Positions 1 to 8,330 of a stretch of DNA of 40,967 bases are shown here, one piece after another. The DNA comes from an uncultured Porphyromonadaceae bacterium (GTDB lineage Bacteria; Bacteroidota; Bacteroidia; Bacteroidales; Muribaculaceae). The DNA lies in contig URMA01000022.1 in NCBI GenBank assembly GCA_900548875.1, positions 1-40,967 on the forward strand, in the 5' to 3' direction. A model generated the notes under the pieces. The model was not told where the DNA came from and did not search any database. It was given only the letters and a program-made list of their open reading frames with translations. How positions within the stretch are numbered: the stretch's first letter is position 1; each line of letters starts with the position of its first letter. Position numbers and translations under genes: made by a program.

Positions 1-45
1 CAGTTAATTTAAACTAAATATTATCCAATTATTTGGATTACAACA

Positions 46-103
46 TAGAAGAACAAAATTTTTATGCATGTCAATTTTAAATCTGTTCTTTTGTTCTTCT
101 GTC
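46..103. repeat. Palindromic dispersed repeat, left copy
   Basis: Non-coding imperfect palindrome. Positions 47-58 (AGAAGAACAAAA) are the exact reverse complement of 89-100, with a 30-nt centre. The 25 bases at 79-103 match the reverse complement of 39700-39724 exactly, and similarity continues through the centre with small indels. This makes it a second copy, in inverted orientation, of the element near 39.7 kb. I see no protein in it. Its class (REP-like, MITE or other) cannot be decided from the window. Confidence 0.7.
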
Positions 104-171
104 CAAAACGATTAAAAGTTGAATGCAGAGCAAGTATCTGGATTTTTGTCAATAGACAATAGCAAAACGGG

Positions 172-210
172 TTTCGAAACAGCCATTTCGGAAACAGCGG
201 TTTCGCAACC
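172..210. repeat. Short imperfect tandem repeat
   Basis: About two and a half units of roughly 15 bp, each beginning TTTCG and containing GAAACAGC (172-185, 186-200, partial 201-210). It lies just downstream of the stop of the MscS-type channel gene. No function is evident. Together with the palindromic repeat to its left it fills the gene-free first 233 bases. Confidence 0.4.
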
Positions 211-233
211 GGGTTCTAAAATAACAATCATAA

Positions 234-1427
234 CTATTGTATGCTTCCTTTTTTTGAAAGTTGGGTAATGTCTTTTCCGGTTGGTGCCTGGAATGCCTTT
301 AGTCCAAACAGCGGGAGAGAGGCGAGGGCAAATTCCACCAGTTCCGCTTTCAGGTGTTCGTAGGGAATCCATTGGGTATTTGCCGAAAAGCAGTAGAACT
401 CTACCGGAAGCCCATGCTCGGTAGCAGGTTGCAGGCGCACCATCATGTGGGGTTCTGTTGTCACTTTCGGATGCTGGGCAATGTAGTTCTCCATGTAGTA
501 GCGGAAATAGTGTAGATTGCTGGACGGTCCTACGGTTTGGGGGCAGTTTTTGACCAGTTTGTCGAATTTTGCTTTTTCTTCGTCCGAGCAAAAATGAATA
601 CTGTTTACATCCAGATATAGAATCTCCTTAATTCTTCGCCGTCCGCTATCCCACATTGCGCGCCAGTTTTGAAACGAGTCGCTCACGAGCAGATAGGTAG
701 GGATGGTGACGATGGAGTTGTCCCAGTTGCGGATTTTCACGATGTTGAGGGTTACTTCCGTCACGATACCGTCGGCCTGGAATTTCTCCATCTTTATCCA
801 GTCGCCGGGACGGAGCATGTCGTAGGCATTGATTTGTACGCCGGCCACAAGGCCCATAATTGAGTCCTTGAACACCAGCATCAGTACCGCAGTGAAAGCA
901 CCCAGTCCTGCCAGCAATGCTTCCGGACGCTTGTCGAGAATGATGCTGAACATCAGAATCAGACTGATGCACACCACCACGATTTTCATCATCTGGTAGA
1001 AGCCCTTGACTGATTTGTTGCGCATCTTGTCGGACTCGTTGGTGATGATATAGAAAGTGGAGATGAACGCCAGAATGAGTTTTGTGCCCAGCGCTATGAT
1101 GAATAAAATGGTCAGCTTGTTGACAATCTCCCATATTAGAGGCTTGTCGTGGAAAGCCAGCGGCAGAAGAAGGTAGAGGAGAATCAGCGGCAGAAACTGG
1201 CAGGCAATGTTCGTCACCTTTTCGTTCAGCAGATGGTCGTCCCATGTAGCTGAAGTTTTGGAGGCCAGCTTTCTAAGAATGGGTACGACAACTTTTTTAC
1301 AGAGCAGGTAGACAATAAAACACAGTGCCACCATCGACGCAATAATAATGATGCGGTGGGGCATGTCGATTTGTCCGCCGGCAGTGTAGCCGATTGTATG
1401 ATAGAACGACTCAATCTGTTCCTTCAT
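234..1427 (-). CDS. MscS-family mechanosensitive ion channel (YbdG-like)
   Basis: A 397-residue inner-membrane protein. Hydrophobic segments lie near residues 25-45, 75-95, 103-125, 147-167 and 170-195. The last has the small-residue-rich pore-helix character of MscS (ALLAGLGAFTAVLMLVFKD). The beta domain follows, with LRPGDWIKM, a typical MscS motif, then a soluble C-terminal part. Family members open under membrane tension and release solutes during osmotic downshock. The extra N-terminal membrane segments and the length fit the YbdG-like rather than the minimal MscS type. It lies 6 bp downstream of lgt on the same strand, so the two are probably co-transcribed. The family is clear; the exact gating role is inferred. 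Confidence 0.85.
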   Translation of the reverse strand: MKEQIESFYHTIGYTAGGQIDMPHRIIIIASMVALCFIVYLLCKKVVVPILRKLASKTSATWDDHLLNEKVTNIACQFLPLILLYLLLPLAFHDKPLIWEIVNKLTILFIIALGTKLILAFISTFYIITNESDKMRNKSVKGFYQMMKIVVVCISLILMFSIILDKRPEALLAGLGAFTAVLMLVFKDSIMGLVAGVQINAYDMLRPGDWIKMEKFQADGIVTEVTLNIVKIRNWDNSIVTIPTYLLVSDSFQNWRAMWDSGRRRIKEILYLDVNSIHFCSDEEKAKFDKLVKNCPQTVGPSSNLHYFRYYMENYIAQHPKVTTEPHMMVRLQPATEHGLPVEFYCFSANTQWIPYEHLKAELVEFALASLPLFGLKAFQAPTGKDITQLSKKGSIQ

Positions 1428-1433
1428 GATTCC

Positions 1434-2297
1434 TTACTTTTTGTCTTCAGGTGCAAACTGGTCCTTATAGTCGATAGGCACACGTGGATTTTTCATTGCA
1501 CGAATCCAAAGAATAATGCCGGCAATGATAAACGGAATGCTCAGAATCTGTCCCATGTTCAGAATCATGCCTACTTCGAAATCTTCCTGCGGATTCTTGA
1601 TGTATTCGATAAGGAAACGTGCCGTGAATAGAATTACGAAAAACACTCCCGTAAGCAGTCCCTGACGTTCGCCGGCGTTGCGTTTCCAGTAGAGGAACAT
1701 CAGCAACCCGAACAGTGCAAAATAGCAAAGCGCTTCGTAGATTTGTGTAGGGTGGGAAGGAACGCTGAATATCGGTTGTGCCCCTTGCATCCATGCATCA
1801 AGGTTTTCAATGAAGCGGAAACCCCACGGCAGGTTGGTCGGGTCGCCGTAGATTTCGTGGTTGAACAGGTTGCCCATGCGGATAAGTCCGCCCACCATTG
1901 CCACAGGAATCACCAGGCGGTCGAGCGTCCACAGCACATTGCGTTTCGTCACCTTCCACGAATAAAGGAACATGCCAATCAGAATGCCGATGGCACCGCC
2001 GTGGCTGGCCAATCCTCCGTGCCACACCTTCAGAATTTCGCCCGGATTCTGCGAATAGTAGTCCCACGCGTAGAAGAACACGTGTCCCAGTCGGGCACCG
2101 ATTACCGTACACAGAATCACATAGATGAAAAGCGTGTCTACCCAACTTTGCTTCACGCCCTCATGCTTGAATATTTTAGAAATGATATATACGCCCAATA
2201 TAAAACCGATGGCGAACATCATGCCATACCAGCGGATGGTCACCGGCCACGAAATCATATCAGGATTAAAAGTCCACGTAATGAAATTTGATATCAT
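1434..2297 (-). CDS. lgt: Prolipoprotein diacylglyceryl transferase
   Basis: A 287-residue polytopic inner-membrane enzyme that moves diacylglycerol from phosphatidylglycerol to the lipobox cysteine of prolipoproteins, the first step of lipoprotein maturation. Visible Lgt motifs are GARLGHVFFY (67-76), HGGLASHGG (93-101) and the signature around 140-151, RMGNLFNHEIYG, with the conserved Arg, Asn and Glu. About seven hydrophobic segments are present and the length is normal. The start is ATG at 2297. A -7-like box TAAGTTTG on the minus strand (2339-2346) lies about 40 bp upstream. It is first in a likely two-gene unit with the MscS-type channel. Putative lipoprotein clients in this window are the MltF-like protein and BamD. 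Confidence 0.95.
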   Translation of the reverse strand: MISNFITWTFNPDMISWPVTIRWYGMMFAIGFILGVYIISKIFKHEGVKQSWVDTLFIYVILCTVIGARLGHVFFYAWDYYSQNPGEILKVWHGGLASHGGAIGILIGMFLYSWKVTKRNVLWTLDRLVIPVAMVGGLIRMGNLFNHEIYGDPTNLPWGFRFIENLDAWMQGAQPIFSVPSHPTQIYEALCYFALFGLLMFLYWKRNAGERQGLLTGVFFVILFTARFLIEYIKNPQEDFEVGMILNMGQILSIPFIIAGIILWIRAMKNPRVPIDYKDQFAPEDKK

Positions 2298-2338
2298 CTG
2301 ATAATAATGTTTTATGGTTCCACTTTAATTCGCAGATG

Positions 2339-2346
2339 CAAACTTA
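2339..2346 (-). promoter_or_regulatory. Bacteroides-type -7 box upstream of lgt
   Basis: On the minus strand the bases read TAAGTTTG, matching the Bacteroidota consensus TAnnTTTG, about 40 bp upstream of the lgt ATG. I saw no convincing TTTG at -33, so the call rests on the -7 box and its position. Confidence 0.5.
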
Positions 2347-2515
2347 CATAAAAATATTCGTTTTTTGTGTGGTGACTTGAAAAAAGGAAAATTTTTGCCA
2401 GTAATTACTATTTTGTTTGCAACAATCTGTCTAATCCAAATCGGTGAGGAGTAATTGTGTGTCGATTTGTCAGCGTTATTGATATTGGCGGTGTTTGGCA
2501 GAAAATACAAGTAGG

Positions 2516-2548
2516 TTTGGTTTTCTGCTAAAATTTTCTGTATATTTA
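2516..2548 (+). promoter_or_regulatory. Putative promoter of the small membrane protein gene at 2565
   Basis: TTTG at 2516-2519, a 21-nt spacer, then TATATTTA at 2541-2548, one base off TAnnTTTG. It ends 16 bp before the ATG at 2565. The rest of the lgt-2565 interval (2347-2515) holds nothing I recognise. Confidence 0.45.
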
Positions 2549-2564
2549 CGAAAAACTGCCTTAA

Positions 2565-3032
2565 ATGAAAAAATTGTTGTCTCTTCTGTTTTTGTCAATG
2601 CCGTTGGTGGCTTCGGCCAATGTGGTCTGGCCTTCGCTGTATATTGTTTCGCAGGTGTATTGTTGGTATATCATTGTGCTGGGACTGATTGTCGAGTTTT
2701 TCGCCGTGCGGTTTTTTGGAGATGCCACGTGGCGGAAGTCGGCCGTGATAGTCGTTGTCATGAATGCAGTTTCTGCATTGGTGGGGCTGGTGCTGATTCC
2801 TGTGAGCGGACTCTTTACGGAGGTACTGCTATTTCCGTTTGTGGATGCCACCTTCCATTTGTCGCACTGGATATTCGACTACGTGTTGGCCGCCTTGGTC
2901 AATACCTGTATAGAAGGATTGTGCATGAAATGGATTTTCAAATACCGGTTCAAACGCATTTTCTGGTGGCTTTTTGCTGCCAATGCTGTCAGCGTAGCTT
3001 TCTCGGTGTTGGTGCCTTTGTCCAATTGGTAA
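2565..3032 (+). CDS. Small integral membrane protein of unknown function
   Basis: A 155-residue, strongly hydrophobic protein that I do not recognise as a named family. The N-terminus (MKKLLSLLFLSMPLVASANV) looks like a signal peptide. Further hydrophobic stretches lie near residues 22-48, 58-82, 100-115 and 130-150. It is monocistronic and faces convergently into the MltF-like gene, leaving a 35-bp gap with no clear hairpin. The reading frame looks genuine: it has a promoter-like sequence directly upstream and a membrane-protein composition. A longer overlapping frame starting at 2495 on the same strand has less protein-like composition. Confidence 0.7.
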   Translation: MKKLLSLLFLSMPLVASANVVWPSLYIVSQVYCWYIIVLGLIVEFFAVRFFGDATWRKSAVIVVVMNAVSALVGLVLIPVSGLFTEVLLFPFVDATFHLSHWIFDYVLAALVNTCIEGLCMKWIFKYRFKRIFWWLFAANAVSVAFSVLVPLSNW

Positions 3033-3067
3033 AGCGTTACGCCACCCGTCGACGGTATCGGCGGAAG

Positions 3068-4483
3068 TTAATATTTTTTGTAGAGGTGGTATATCTTGAA
3101 AACTTCCTGCACATAGCTTGTCGTCTGTTTTCCGCGGAAGTAGCCGTATTTGCATACCTCGTCGTTGTAGTATTCCGGATAGCCTTTCATGAGCAGGGCG
3201 TCGCTTACGTTGTTTTCCCATAGCTGCGGGTTTTTGCCGTATTTTGTGGCGAGGGCAATGGCATCATAAATGTGGGCGATGCCTGAATTGTAGGCGGCGA
3301 TGATGAATTTTTTGCGTTCTTCGGGGTCGCTTACGTATTTGTTGAGGCTCTTGTCGAGGTCGGCAATCACTTTGACGGCCGTTTCTATGTTTCGTTGAGG
3401 GTTGGTAATCTCTTCTTCGCTGAGCCCGTAGCGGCGCGCCGTGGCCGGCATCAGCTGCATGACGCCTCTTGCGCCTACCCATGAAGTGGCTTGCGGGTCA
3501 AACTTCGATTCTGCATAGCCTTGTGCGGCGAGAAGTTTCCAATCCCAGTTGATGCTTTTGGCGTAAGTCTTGAAATATTCGTCGTAGCGCGAAACGATGC
3601 CTTTTTTCAGCAGTTTGATGTCGATGGCGGCACTGCTTGTTGCCTTGTTCGTCTCGAAATAGTGGTGGAAAAGGCTTCTTCCGGTGTCGATGATGCGCGG
3701 ATCCTTCGCCCAGGCGTTGATGCTGTCGGCAAGCCATTGTTCCGATTTTCTTACGGCCCACGAAGAGCGTTGCGCGAAGCTCACTTCAAGGCTGATGTCG
3801 ATGTTGCTGTAATAGGTGTGGTCGAGTTTCGCAATGTCGCTGTCGACGATGGTTAGCGGAATTTCGCCTTCGGCCACCATTTCAATCAGGTCCTCCGACA
3901 TGATGGTGTCGCGCGAAATGGAGTGTATGATAATGCCGCCGCCCACTTCGTTGTTCAGGTTGCGCAACCGTGATTCGTATTTCGAATTGCGCTCCACGTA
4001 GATTTCCTTCCCGACCAGTTGCGTTACGTCGGTAATGAGCGGTTCGTCCTTTTTGATTGGCTGGATGAGCACCTGGTGCGTGATGTTTTCCAGTCCGCAG
4101 TGTGCCACACGCTCGTTGTATTCGGCTGTGACGGGAGTGTTGTAGGCGATAAGGTCAATTTTCCCGGAGTCGAGCATCGCTTCCAATGCTGAAAGGCTTC
4201 GCATCACTTCAAACTGCACGGCTATCTTCTTGTCGTGTGCAAACTTTATGGCCAGGTCGTAGTCGTAGCCCATCGTGTCGCCTTTAACGAGGAAGAACGA
4301 TGTCGGGCTATAGAGTGTGCCGACTACCAGCGTGTCGGGGAGGGCATAGCTTTTTTCGTCGGTGCTGTCGGATGCCTTTTTCCCGCATGCGAAAAAACAA
4401 AAAATGCCACACAGCAATAGCAGCGTTATTGCGGTATGTGGCATTCGGTTCATTTTTGTATGGATGAATGGATTAATACTCAA
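3068..4483 (-). CDS. MltF-like lytic transglycosylase lipoprotein (SBP_bac_3 + SLT)
   Basis: A 471-residue two-domain envelope protein. Residues 1-33 form a lipoprotein-like leader with a hydrophobic core and a candidate lipid cysteine C33 (FFACGKK). Residues about 48-285 resemble a family 3 solute-binding domain. Residues about 305-460 form an SLT transglycosylase domain, with candidate catalytic Glu325 in GYAESKF and the following ARGVMQLMPATARRYG motif. This order is that of MltF, a murein lytic transglycosylase that cleaves the MurNAc-GlcNAc bond and whose N-terminal domain senses muropeptides. The ATG at 4483 overlaps the purM stop by 11 nt. In-frame ATGs at 4453 and 4444 give shorter, equally plausible leaders. 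It is the last gene of the cdsA-purM unit. Confidence 0.88.
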   Translation of the reverse strand: MSINPFIHTKMNRMPHTAITLLLLCGIFCFFACGKKASDSTDEKSYALPDTLVVGTLYSPTSFFLVKGDTMGYDYDLAIKFAHDKKIAVQFEVMRSLSALEAMLDSGKIDLIAYNTPVTAEYNERVAHCGLENITHQVLIQPIKKDEPLITDVTQLVGKEIYVERNSKYESRLRNLNNEVGGGIIIHSISRDTIMSEDLIEMVAEGEIPLTIVDSDIAKLDHTYYSNIDISLEVSFAQRSSWAVRKSEQWLADSINAWAKDPRIIDTGRSLFHHYFETNKATSSAAIDIKLLKKGIVSRYDEYFKTYAKSINWDWKLLAAQGYAESKFDPQATSWVGARGVMQLMPATARRYGLSEEEITNPQRNIETAVKVIADLDKSLNKYVSDPEERKKFIIAAYNSGIAHIYDAIALATKYGKNPQLWENNVSDALLMKGYPEYYNDEVCKYGYFRGKQTTSYVQEVFKIYHLYKKY

Positions 4484-5639
4484 AAGTGCCGTATTCCGAG
4501 TGGATGGTCAGACGGTTTTCCTCGGCATCTTCAACACGTCCCACGATGCGGGCCTCGATTCCGAACGATTCGGAAATTTCGATGATGCGTTGGGCATTTT
4601 CCGGAGAAACATAGATTTCCATGCGGTGTCCCATGTTGAACACTTTGTACATTTCTTTCCAGTCAGTGCCTGACTGCTCCTTGATGATGCGGAACAGCGG
4701 TGGAATGGGGAAGAGATTGTCTTTCACGACGTGCTTGTTCTGAACGAAGTGCATGACTTTGGTCTGTGCGCCGCCCGAACAATGTACCATACCGTGGATT
4801 TCCGAGCGCATTTCGTCGAGAATGCGCTTGATGACCGGAGCATAGGTGCGTGTCGGCGAAAGAACGAGCTTCCCGGCCGTTACGTTTACTTCCGGCACGA
4901 TGTCGGTCAGTTTGAGGTTGCCGGAATAGATAAGATCTTCCGGCACGTTCTTGTCGTAGCTTTCCGGATATTTTTCAGCGATATATTTTGCAAAGACGTC
5001 GTGGCGTGCCGAAGTAAGGCCGTTGCTGCCCATGCCGCCGTTGTATTCGGTTTCGTAGGTGGCTGTGCCGAAGGAAGAAAGTCCTACAATCACGTCGCCG
5101 CCCTTGATGTTGGCATTGTTGATGACGTCGGCGCGCTTCATGCGGCAAGTCACGGTGCTGTCCACGATGATGGTGCGCACGAGGTCGCCCACGTCGGCAG
5201 TTTCACCGCCCGTGCTGTAGATGCCCACACCCAATTTGCGGAGGTCGGCAAGCAATTCTTCCGTGCCGTTGATGATGGCGGCAATGACTTCGCCCGGAAT
5301 CAGCAGCTTGTTGCGGCCGATGGTGGATGAGAGCAATATATTGTCGGTTGCTCCCACGCAGAGGAGGTCGTCGATATTCATGATGAGGGCATCCTGTGCA
5401 ATGCCTTTCCATACGCTCAAGTCGCCGGTTTCTTTCCAATAGACATAAGCGAGCGATGATTTCGTACCGGCCCCGTCGGCGTGCATGATGTTGCAATATT
5501 CTTCGTCACCGCCAAGAATGTCGGGAATGATTTTGCAGAATGCTTTCGGGTATAGTCCCTTGTCCACATTCTTGATGGCATTGTGGACATCTTCTTTTGA
5601 AGCGGATACTCCGCGCAGGTCGTAACGTTGGTTACTCAT
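4473..5639 (-). CDS. purM: Phosphoribosylformylglycinamidine cyclo-ligase (AIR synthase)
   Basis: A 388-residue cytosolic enzyme of purine synthesis that converts FGAM and ATP to aminoimidazole ribotide. It has the PurM/AIR-synthase layout: an N-terminal ATP-binding half with HADGAGTKSSLAY (about 54-66) and the Gly-rich GGETADVGDLVRTI stretch (about 144-157), then a C-terminal half with ITHSG-like chemistry replaced by IHGMVHCSGG and the FNMGHRMEIYV motif near 339. It is longer than the E. coli enzyme (about 345 residues), as I recall for Bacteroidota. It lies 13 bp downstream of cdsA and overlaps the MltF-like gene by 11 bp, so these three are probably one transcript although their functions differ. 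Confidence 0.88.
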   Translation of the reverse strand: MSNQRYDLRGVSASKEDVHNAIKNVDKGLYPKAFCKIIPDILGGDEEYCNIMHADGAGTKSSLAYVYWKETGDLSVWKGIAQDALIMNIDDLLCVGATDNILLSSTIGRNKLLIPGEVIAAIINGTEELLADLRKLGVGIYSTGGETADVGDLVRTIIVDSTVTCRMKRADVINNANIKGGDVIVGLSSFGTATYETEYNGGMGSNGLTSARHDVFAKYIAEKYPESYDKNVPEDLIYSGNLKLTDIVPEVNVTAGKLVLSPTRTYAPVIKRILDEMRSEIHGMVHCSGGAQTKVMHFVQNKHVVKDNLFPIPPLFRIIKEQSGTDWKEMYKVFNMGHRMEIYVSPENAQRIIEISESFGIEARIVGRVEDAEENRLTIHSEYGTFEY

Positions 5640-5652
5640 GTCGATTGAATTT

Positions 5653-6480
5653 TTATAGTTGTATTATATAAAGGTATAACAGAATAGCCGGAGAAACGAG
5701 CAGCAGGCTGTCGATACGGTCGAGGATGCCGCCGTGGCCCGGCAGTATATGGCTGGAGTCTTTAGCTCCGACGTTCCGTTTGATAAGCGATTCGATGAGG
5801 TCGCCCCAAGTGGCGAATGCCGTTACAACGGCAGAAAGCCCAATCCATTCGTAAAGGTTCAGTCCCGTAAAATAGTGGGGGAAGTAGACACCGACAACAA
5901 TACCTGAAACAATGGTGAAAAACAGTCCGCCGAAGAAGCCTTCCCATGATTTTTTCGGGGATATGCGTTCAAAAAGCCGGCGGTTGCCTATCATCGAACC
6001 GATGCAGTAGGCTCCGGTGTCGTTCATCCAGATGAAAATCAGGCAGGCAAGAACGGTTGTGTTCGTTCCATAGACAAAATAGGTGTAGTTGAGCAGTGTC
6101 AGCGGCAGGGCGACGATAACTTGTGTGAGAAATGAAGTGGACAGCAGACGGATGGAGTTGGTGTCCTTGATGTACAGCTGTGAAATCAGACGGATCACCA
6201 CATAGGGGAGATAGGCGATAAGGATGGGAACTTTCCATTCACTGTCGTAGAGGCTGAAGAATGTACTGGCAAAAAGGGAAACGCCCCCGAGTACATCCAG
6301 CGTGGTGAGCAACTTGTAAGATTTGATACCTTTGTTGCAAAGGGTTGACAGCTCGATAATTCCCAATATGAGCAAAACTCCAAAAACACCGGCAAAGTAG
6401 CCTGCGCCACAAGTAGTTGCCATTACAAGTAAGGCAACGTAGATGATGCCCGTTATGGTCCGTTTGAGTATTTTTCTCAC
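5653..6480 (-). CDS. cdsA: Phosphatidate cytidylyltransferase (CDP-diglyceride synthase)
   Basis: A 275-residue polytopic inner-membrane enzyme that makes CDP-diacylglycerol from phosphatidate and CTP, the branch point for all phospholipids. The C-terminal family signature is complete: SLIKRNVGAKDSSHILPGHG followed by GILDRID (residues about 230-256), including the conserved Lys-Asp, His-Gly-Gly and Asp-Arg-x-Asp. About seven to eight hydrophobic segments precede it. The length is normal. It is first in a cdsA-purM-MltF unit, with a -7-like box at 6584-6591 about 100 bp upstream. Confidence 0.95.
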   Translation of the reverse strand: MRKILKRTITGIIYVALLVMATTCGAGYFAGVFGVLLILGIIELSTLCNKGIKSYKLLTTLDVLGGVSLFASTFFSLYDSEWKVPILIAYLPYVVIRLISQLYIKDTNSIRLLSTSFLTQVIVALPLTLLNYTYFVYGTNTTVLACLIFIWMNDTGAYCIGSMIGNRRLFERISPKKSWEGFFGGLFFTIVSGIVVGVYFPHYFTGLNLYEWIGLSAVVTAFATWGDLIESLIKRNVGAKDSSHILPGHGGILDRIDSLLLVSPAILLYLYIIQL

Positions 6481-6583
6481 AGTTCTTTAATTTTTTTTTG
6501 ATAAAATAGGATGCGGTTTGGCATAGTCATGACTGAAAACTGCGTTTCCGCAAACCTCTGCACTCGCCTTTCACTATTTTGTG

Positions 6584-6591
6584 CAAAAATA
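6584..6591 (-). promoter_or_regulatory. Bacteroides-type -7 box for the cdsA unit
   Basis: The minus strand reads TATTTTTG (TAnnTTTG) about 104 bp upstream of the cdsA start. The position would give a roughly 100-nt leader. No clear -33 TTTG was seen, so the call is tentative. Confidence 0.4.
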
Positions 6592-6701
6592 GTCATTTTG
6601 TCGCTATTACGGAAGTGTGTAGTGTGAAATTTTTGGGAGAAAGCTTAATTTTTGATTTGTGAAAAGTGGGGAACGGCGTGTTTTGAATAGAATAAAATCC
6701 G

Positions 6702-6709
6702 TAAATTTG
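6702..6709 (+). promoter_or_regulatory. Bacteroides-type -7 box for the thioesterase-dprA pair
   Basis: TAAATTTG, an exact TAnnTTTG match, 19 bp before the ATG at 6729. A TTTG at 6682-6685 lies 16 nt upstream, a little close for the usual -33 spacing. It implies a very short leader for the thioesterase mRNA. Confidence 0.55.
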
Positions 6710-6728
6710 CGGTGTAAATTTTAGTCGA

Positions 6729-7127
6729 ATGGAAAAGTATGTCTATGAGTTGGAAATGAGTGTCCGTGACTACGAACTGGATTCGGAGGGCATCGTCAAC
6801 AACGCCAACTATCTGCATTATCTGGAGCATACGCGCCATGAATTTTGTTCTGCCAACGGCATTTCGTTCGCCGAGATGCAGAACCGCGGTATTATTCCTG
6901 TATTGAATCGTGTGGAAATCGATTATAAGACCCCGTTGCGCAGCGGCGACAGTTTCGTCAGCAAATTGTGGCTGGAACGTCGGGGTGTGCGCTTTGTCTT
7001 TCATCAGGATTTGTTCAAACTCTCCGGCGAGACGGTGGTTTCCGCTGTTGTCAGTTGTGTCTGTCTGGAAAACGGCAAGTTGGACAGGGGAGATGTGCTG
7101 GCTGAAATTTTCAAGAATTTTCTATAA
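6729..7127 (+). CDS. Hotdog-fold acyl-CoA thioesterase (4HBT, YbgC/FadM-like)
   Basis: A 132-residue single-domain cytosolic protein with the 4HBT pattern. The early stretch VRDYELDSEGIVNNANYLHY (residues about 12-31) matches the family's RxxDxxGxVxNxxYLxY block, followed by LEHTRHEFC. The length is typical of tetrameric hotdog thioesterases, which hydrolyse acyl-CoA or acyl-ACP thioesters. The Asp in ELDSEGIV is the probable catalytic acid. The substrate cannot be told from sequence. dprA starts 9 bp downstream, so the two are probably co-transcribed, with no obvious functional link. Confidence 0.85.
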   Translation: MEKYVYELEMSVRDYELDSEGIVNNANYLHYLEHTRHEFCSANGISFAEMQNRGIIPVLNRVEIDYKTPLRSGDSFVSKLWLERRGVRFVFHQDLFKLSGETVVSAVVSCVCLENGKLDRGDVLAEIFKNFL

Positions 7128-7136
7128 TTTCAGTGT

Positions 7137-8249
7137 ATGATTCCGACGGTTTCCCAACTCGCGTTTTCGATGATTCGGGGCATGACTCCCGACATCGCTT
7201 CCGGAATATTGGAAGCGGTCGGCTCGGAGGACGACTTTTTCCGGATGAGCGAGAAGGAGCTGCGCGATTTTGCGCAGTTGTCAAACCGTATTTTTGACGA
7301 AGACTATCGGAACGGACTGTTGACGAAGGCTGAGCGTGAATTGGCTTTTATCAGCGAGAAGGGGATACGCACGGTGTATTTTACCGACAAGGATTATCCT
7401 GCGCGGTTTCTGACGGCTCCCGACGCTCCGCTGATGCTTTATGCCGTAGGCGGTTGCGATCTGAATGCCCGGAAACTGGTGAGCATTGTCGGCACGCGCC
7501 ATGCCACCAACTACGGGTTGGGGCTGTGTCGCGACCTGGTGGCAGGATTGGCGAAACAGGTTGGCAACGACGTGGTGATTGTGAGCGGGTTGGCCTATGG
7601 GATTGACATAGCTGCACATCAGGCGGCTTTGGATGCCGGACTGCCGACGGTAGCCGTGGTTGCTCATGGGCTGGACATGATTTATCCGGCACAGCACCGT
7701 TCGGCGGCCGCGGAAATCGTACGCCACGGCGGTGCTGTCGTGACTGAATATCCGTCGTCAACGAGGGTGCATCGTTCGAATTTTCTTGCCCGCAACCGGA
7801 TTGTGGCGGCATTGTCCGACTGTACGGTGGTTGTCGAATCGGCAGAAAAGGGCGGCGCGTTGGTCACTGCCAACATTGCCCAAAGCTACGGTCGCGAAGT
7901 GTTTGCCTTTCCCGGAAAAGTGACTGACGAGTATTCGGCCGGCTGCAACAGGCTGATTCGCAAGAATGTCGCTTCGCTGTTGCTTTCCGCCGCAGATTTG
8001 GCCGACGCTATGGGGTGGGAACGGAAAGAGCCGATGCCCGTGCAGCAGGAGCTTTTTGTGGAATTGACGGCTGAAGAACAGCAAATTGTGGATTTGCTCG
8101 GCGAAAAAGGTGAACTCCATATCAATGACTTGGGAGCTGCGCTTAATGTGCCGATTCATAAACTGTTAAGTCTGCTTGTGGACATGGAATTCCGTGGCCT
8201 GGTTGATGTCCTGCCCGGCAATCGTTATGCTGTTCGAAAAAATTTTTGA
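7137..8249 (+). CDS. dprA: DNA-processing protein DprA
   Basis: A 370-residue cytosolic protein that in the known family binds incoming single-stranded DNA and loads RecA during transformation. It has an N-terminal helical (SAM/HhH-like) region to about residue 60 and an extended Rossmann fold with SIVGTRHATNYG (116-127), SGLAYGIDIAAHQAALDAG (150-168) and LARNRIVAALSD (218-229). A C-terminal winged-helix part follows (about 305-368, LTAEEQQIVDLLGEKGELHI). The length is normal and all domains are present. No other competence genes are nearby, and dprA is common in non-competent bacteria, so it is not evidence of transformation by itself. Confidence 0.95.
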   Translation: MIPTVSQLAFSMIRGMTPDIASGILEAVGSEDDFFRMSEKELRDFAQLSNRIFDEDYRNGLLTKAERELAFISEKGIRTVYFTDKDYPARFLTAPDAPLMLYAVGGCDLNARKLVSIVGTRHATNYGLGLCRDLVAGLAKQVGNDVVIVSGLAYGIDIAAHQAALDAGLPTVAVVAHGLDMIYPAQHRSAAAEIVRHGGAVVTEYPSSTRVHRSNFLARNRIVAALSDCTVVVESAEKGGALVTANIAQSYGREVFAFPGKVTDEYSAGCNRLIRKNVASLLLSAADLADAMGWERKEPMPVQQELFVELTAEEQQIVDLLGEKGELHINDLGAALNVPIHKLLSLLVDMEFRGLVDVLPGNRYAVRKNF

Positions 8250-8256
8250 ATTAAAT

Positions 8257-8288
8257 TTTGTCCGTTTCATAGAAAAGCACTATTTTTG
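8257..8288 (+). promoter_or_regulatory. Promoter of the Crp/Fnr-DUF4924-prfC unit
   Basis: TTTG at 8257-8260, a 20-nt spacer, then TATTTTTG at 8281-8288. This is one of the best matches in the window to the Bacteroidota -33/-7 promoter. It ends 42 bp before the ATG at 8331 and starts 7 bp after the dprA stop. Confidence 0.65.
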
Positions 8289-8330
8289 TGTTTAAAAGCA
8301 TACTTATATAGCAATTTAGAATTCTGAATA

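Noticed and set aside
112..591. A minus-strand frame at the left end covering the tandem repeat
   Set aside because: It overlaps the MscS-type channel in another frame and its translation is low-complexity and unlike any protein I know.
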